A stretch of DNA of 64,000 nucleotides from Schistocephalus solidus (Eukaryota; Platyhelminthes; Cestoda; Diphyllobothriidea; Diphyllobothriidae), in NCBI GenBank assembly GCA_017591395.1, contig WEDG01004212.1:17215-81214 (forward strand), given 5' to 3'. Below the pieces are notes generated by a model. That model was not told where the DNA came from and searched no databases. It saw only the letters and a list, made by a program, of their open reading frames with translations. Shown piece by piece: positions 63,632 through 64,000 of the stretch (within the stretch, counting starts at the first letter, position 1; the number at the start of each line of letters is the position of its first letter). Position numbers and translations under genes: made by a program.

Positions 63632-64000
63632 GTCAGTTCGGCATCAGTATCCATAATCGCTATCATCTGTTAGACAGAGTGATGCAGAAGAAGATGACTT
63701 ACTTATTTTTCATCCCCTTATCCATCATAGTCTGAACTGGAAGTCTCCTCTTCTCCAGGTTCTGCTCGGCTCTCAAGCTCTTTGGTCCTCTCGGCATGCA
63801 TTCCAAGCACAATTTACTCATTGGTATTAGACAAGGCCTGTGGCAACCTTACAGTTCGGTTCACTTTATTAATGGAAAGATGGCAAACGCCTTTGAACTC
63901 CCCTTTTGGTTACAGGATGGCTAAAAGGCACTGATACATTAGGAAAAATTCAAAGAAGGGGGTTTACATAATAGCGTGCTGAAAAACTAAGCAGCCGTTA

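Larger units (their letters stand above)
60415..64000. repeat. long inverted repeat, right arm (continues past the window)
   Basis: The reverse complement of the left arm. Differences that I could align are mostly single-base gains or losses, often in short runs. Examples are GGCAATT for GGCCAATT near 62950, CGAAAAGAAATTT for CGAGAAATTT near 62990, and one base lost in TTTTTT. No second copy of exons x3-x7 is reached before the window ends. Confidence 0.95.

Noticed and set aside
1..64000. CRISPR arrays, bacterial operons, riboswitches or phage genes
   Set aside because: Spliced exons, LINEs and SINE-like repeats show eukaryotic DNA; no evenly spaced short repeats or Shine-Dalgarno-led gene runs were seen.

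Overview
This is eukaryotic, gene-poor, repeat-dense DNA, most likely from a flatworm. The clearest pointer is a non-LTR retrotransposon (LINE) whose endonuclease-reverse transcriptase protein ends in C2H2 zinc fingers. I associate that protein type with diphyllobothriidean tapeworms (Spirometra, Dibothriocephalus, Schistocephalus). This is an inference from memory of the family; no database was searched. I found no bacterial-type genes, rRNA genes, intact tRNA genes or CRISPR arrays.

1 to about 39 kb is a graveyard of nested LINEs. My working names are as follows. LINE-A is one full-length copy at 3983-8762 with a (TAAA)n tail, plus fragments. LINE-B is a variable group (B, B', B'') with reverse transcriptase (RT) motifs like DFKKAFDSVPHQ and a TGAACTGAA-type 3' end. 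LINE-C is ORF1 and endonuclease (EN) at 20.5-22.6 kb. LINE-D is two RT fragments. ZF-LINE is the zinc-finger-tailed element on the minus strand at 23.4-28.8 kb. Two insertions can be resolved with short target-site duplications: LINE-A into a LINE-B' (AGGT) and LINE-B into a LINE-A (AGGAC). An unclassified non-coding repeat (R1) occurs four times. Every LINE protein here carries stops or frameshifts.

39-60 kb holds the only convincing host gene. It is on the minus strand and is seen as seven exons (call them x1-x7) whose GT-AG junctions and codon phases all agree. They encode about 364 C-terminal residues of an alpha-helical, probably coiled-coil protein that I cannot name. Its introns contain ZF-LINE tails, an internally deleted ZF-LINE copy (52.6-54.5 kb), a LINE-B'' (54.5-56.5 kb), a second unclassified repeat (R2) and degenerate telomere-like stretches.

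56.3-64.0 kb is a very long inverted repeat. Arms of about 3.6 kb (56336-59912 and 60415-64000, running off the window) flank a 502-base spacer. The left breakpoint lies inside exon x1. The right arm differs from the left mainly by single-base indels that break exon x2. A fold-back assembly or sequencing artefact is therefore the leading explanation, although a recent real palindrome is not excluded. Each arm also carries two tRNA-like SINE copies.

The genes do not form a pathway: one host gene is embedded in layers of dead retroelements. The items most worth following are the ZF-LINE architecture with its paired-finger repeat, and the inverted repeat.
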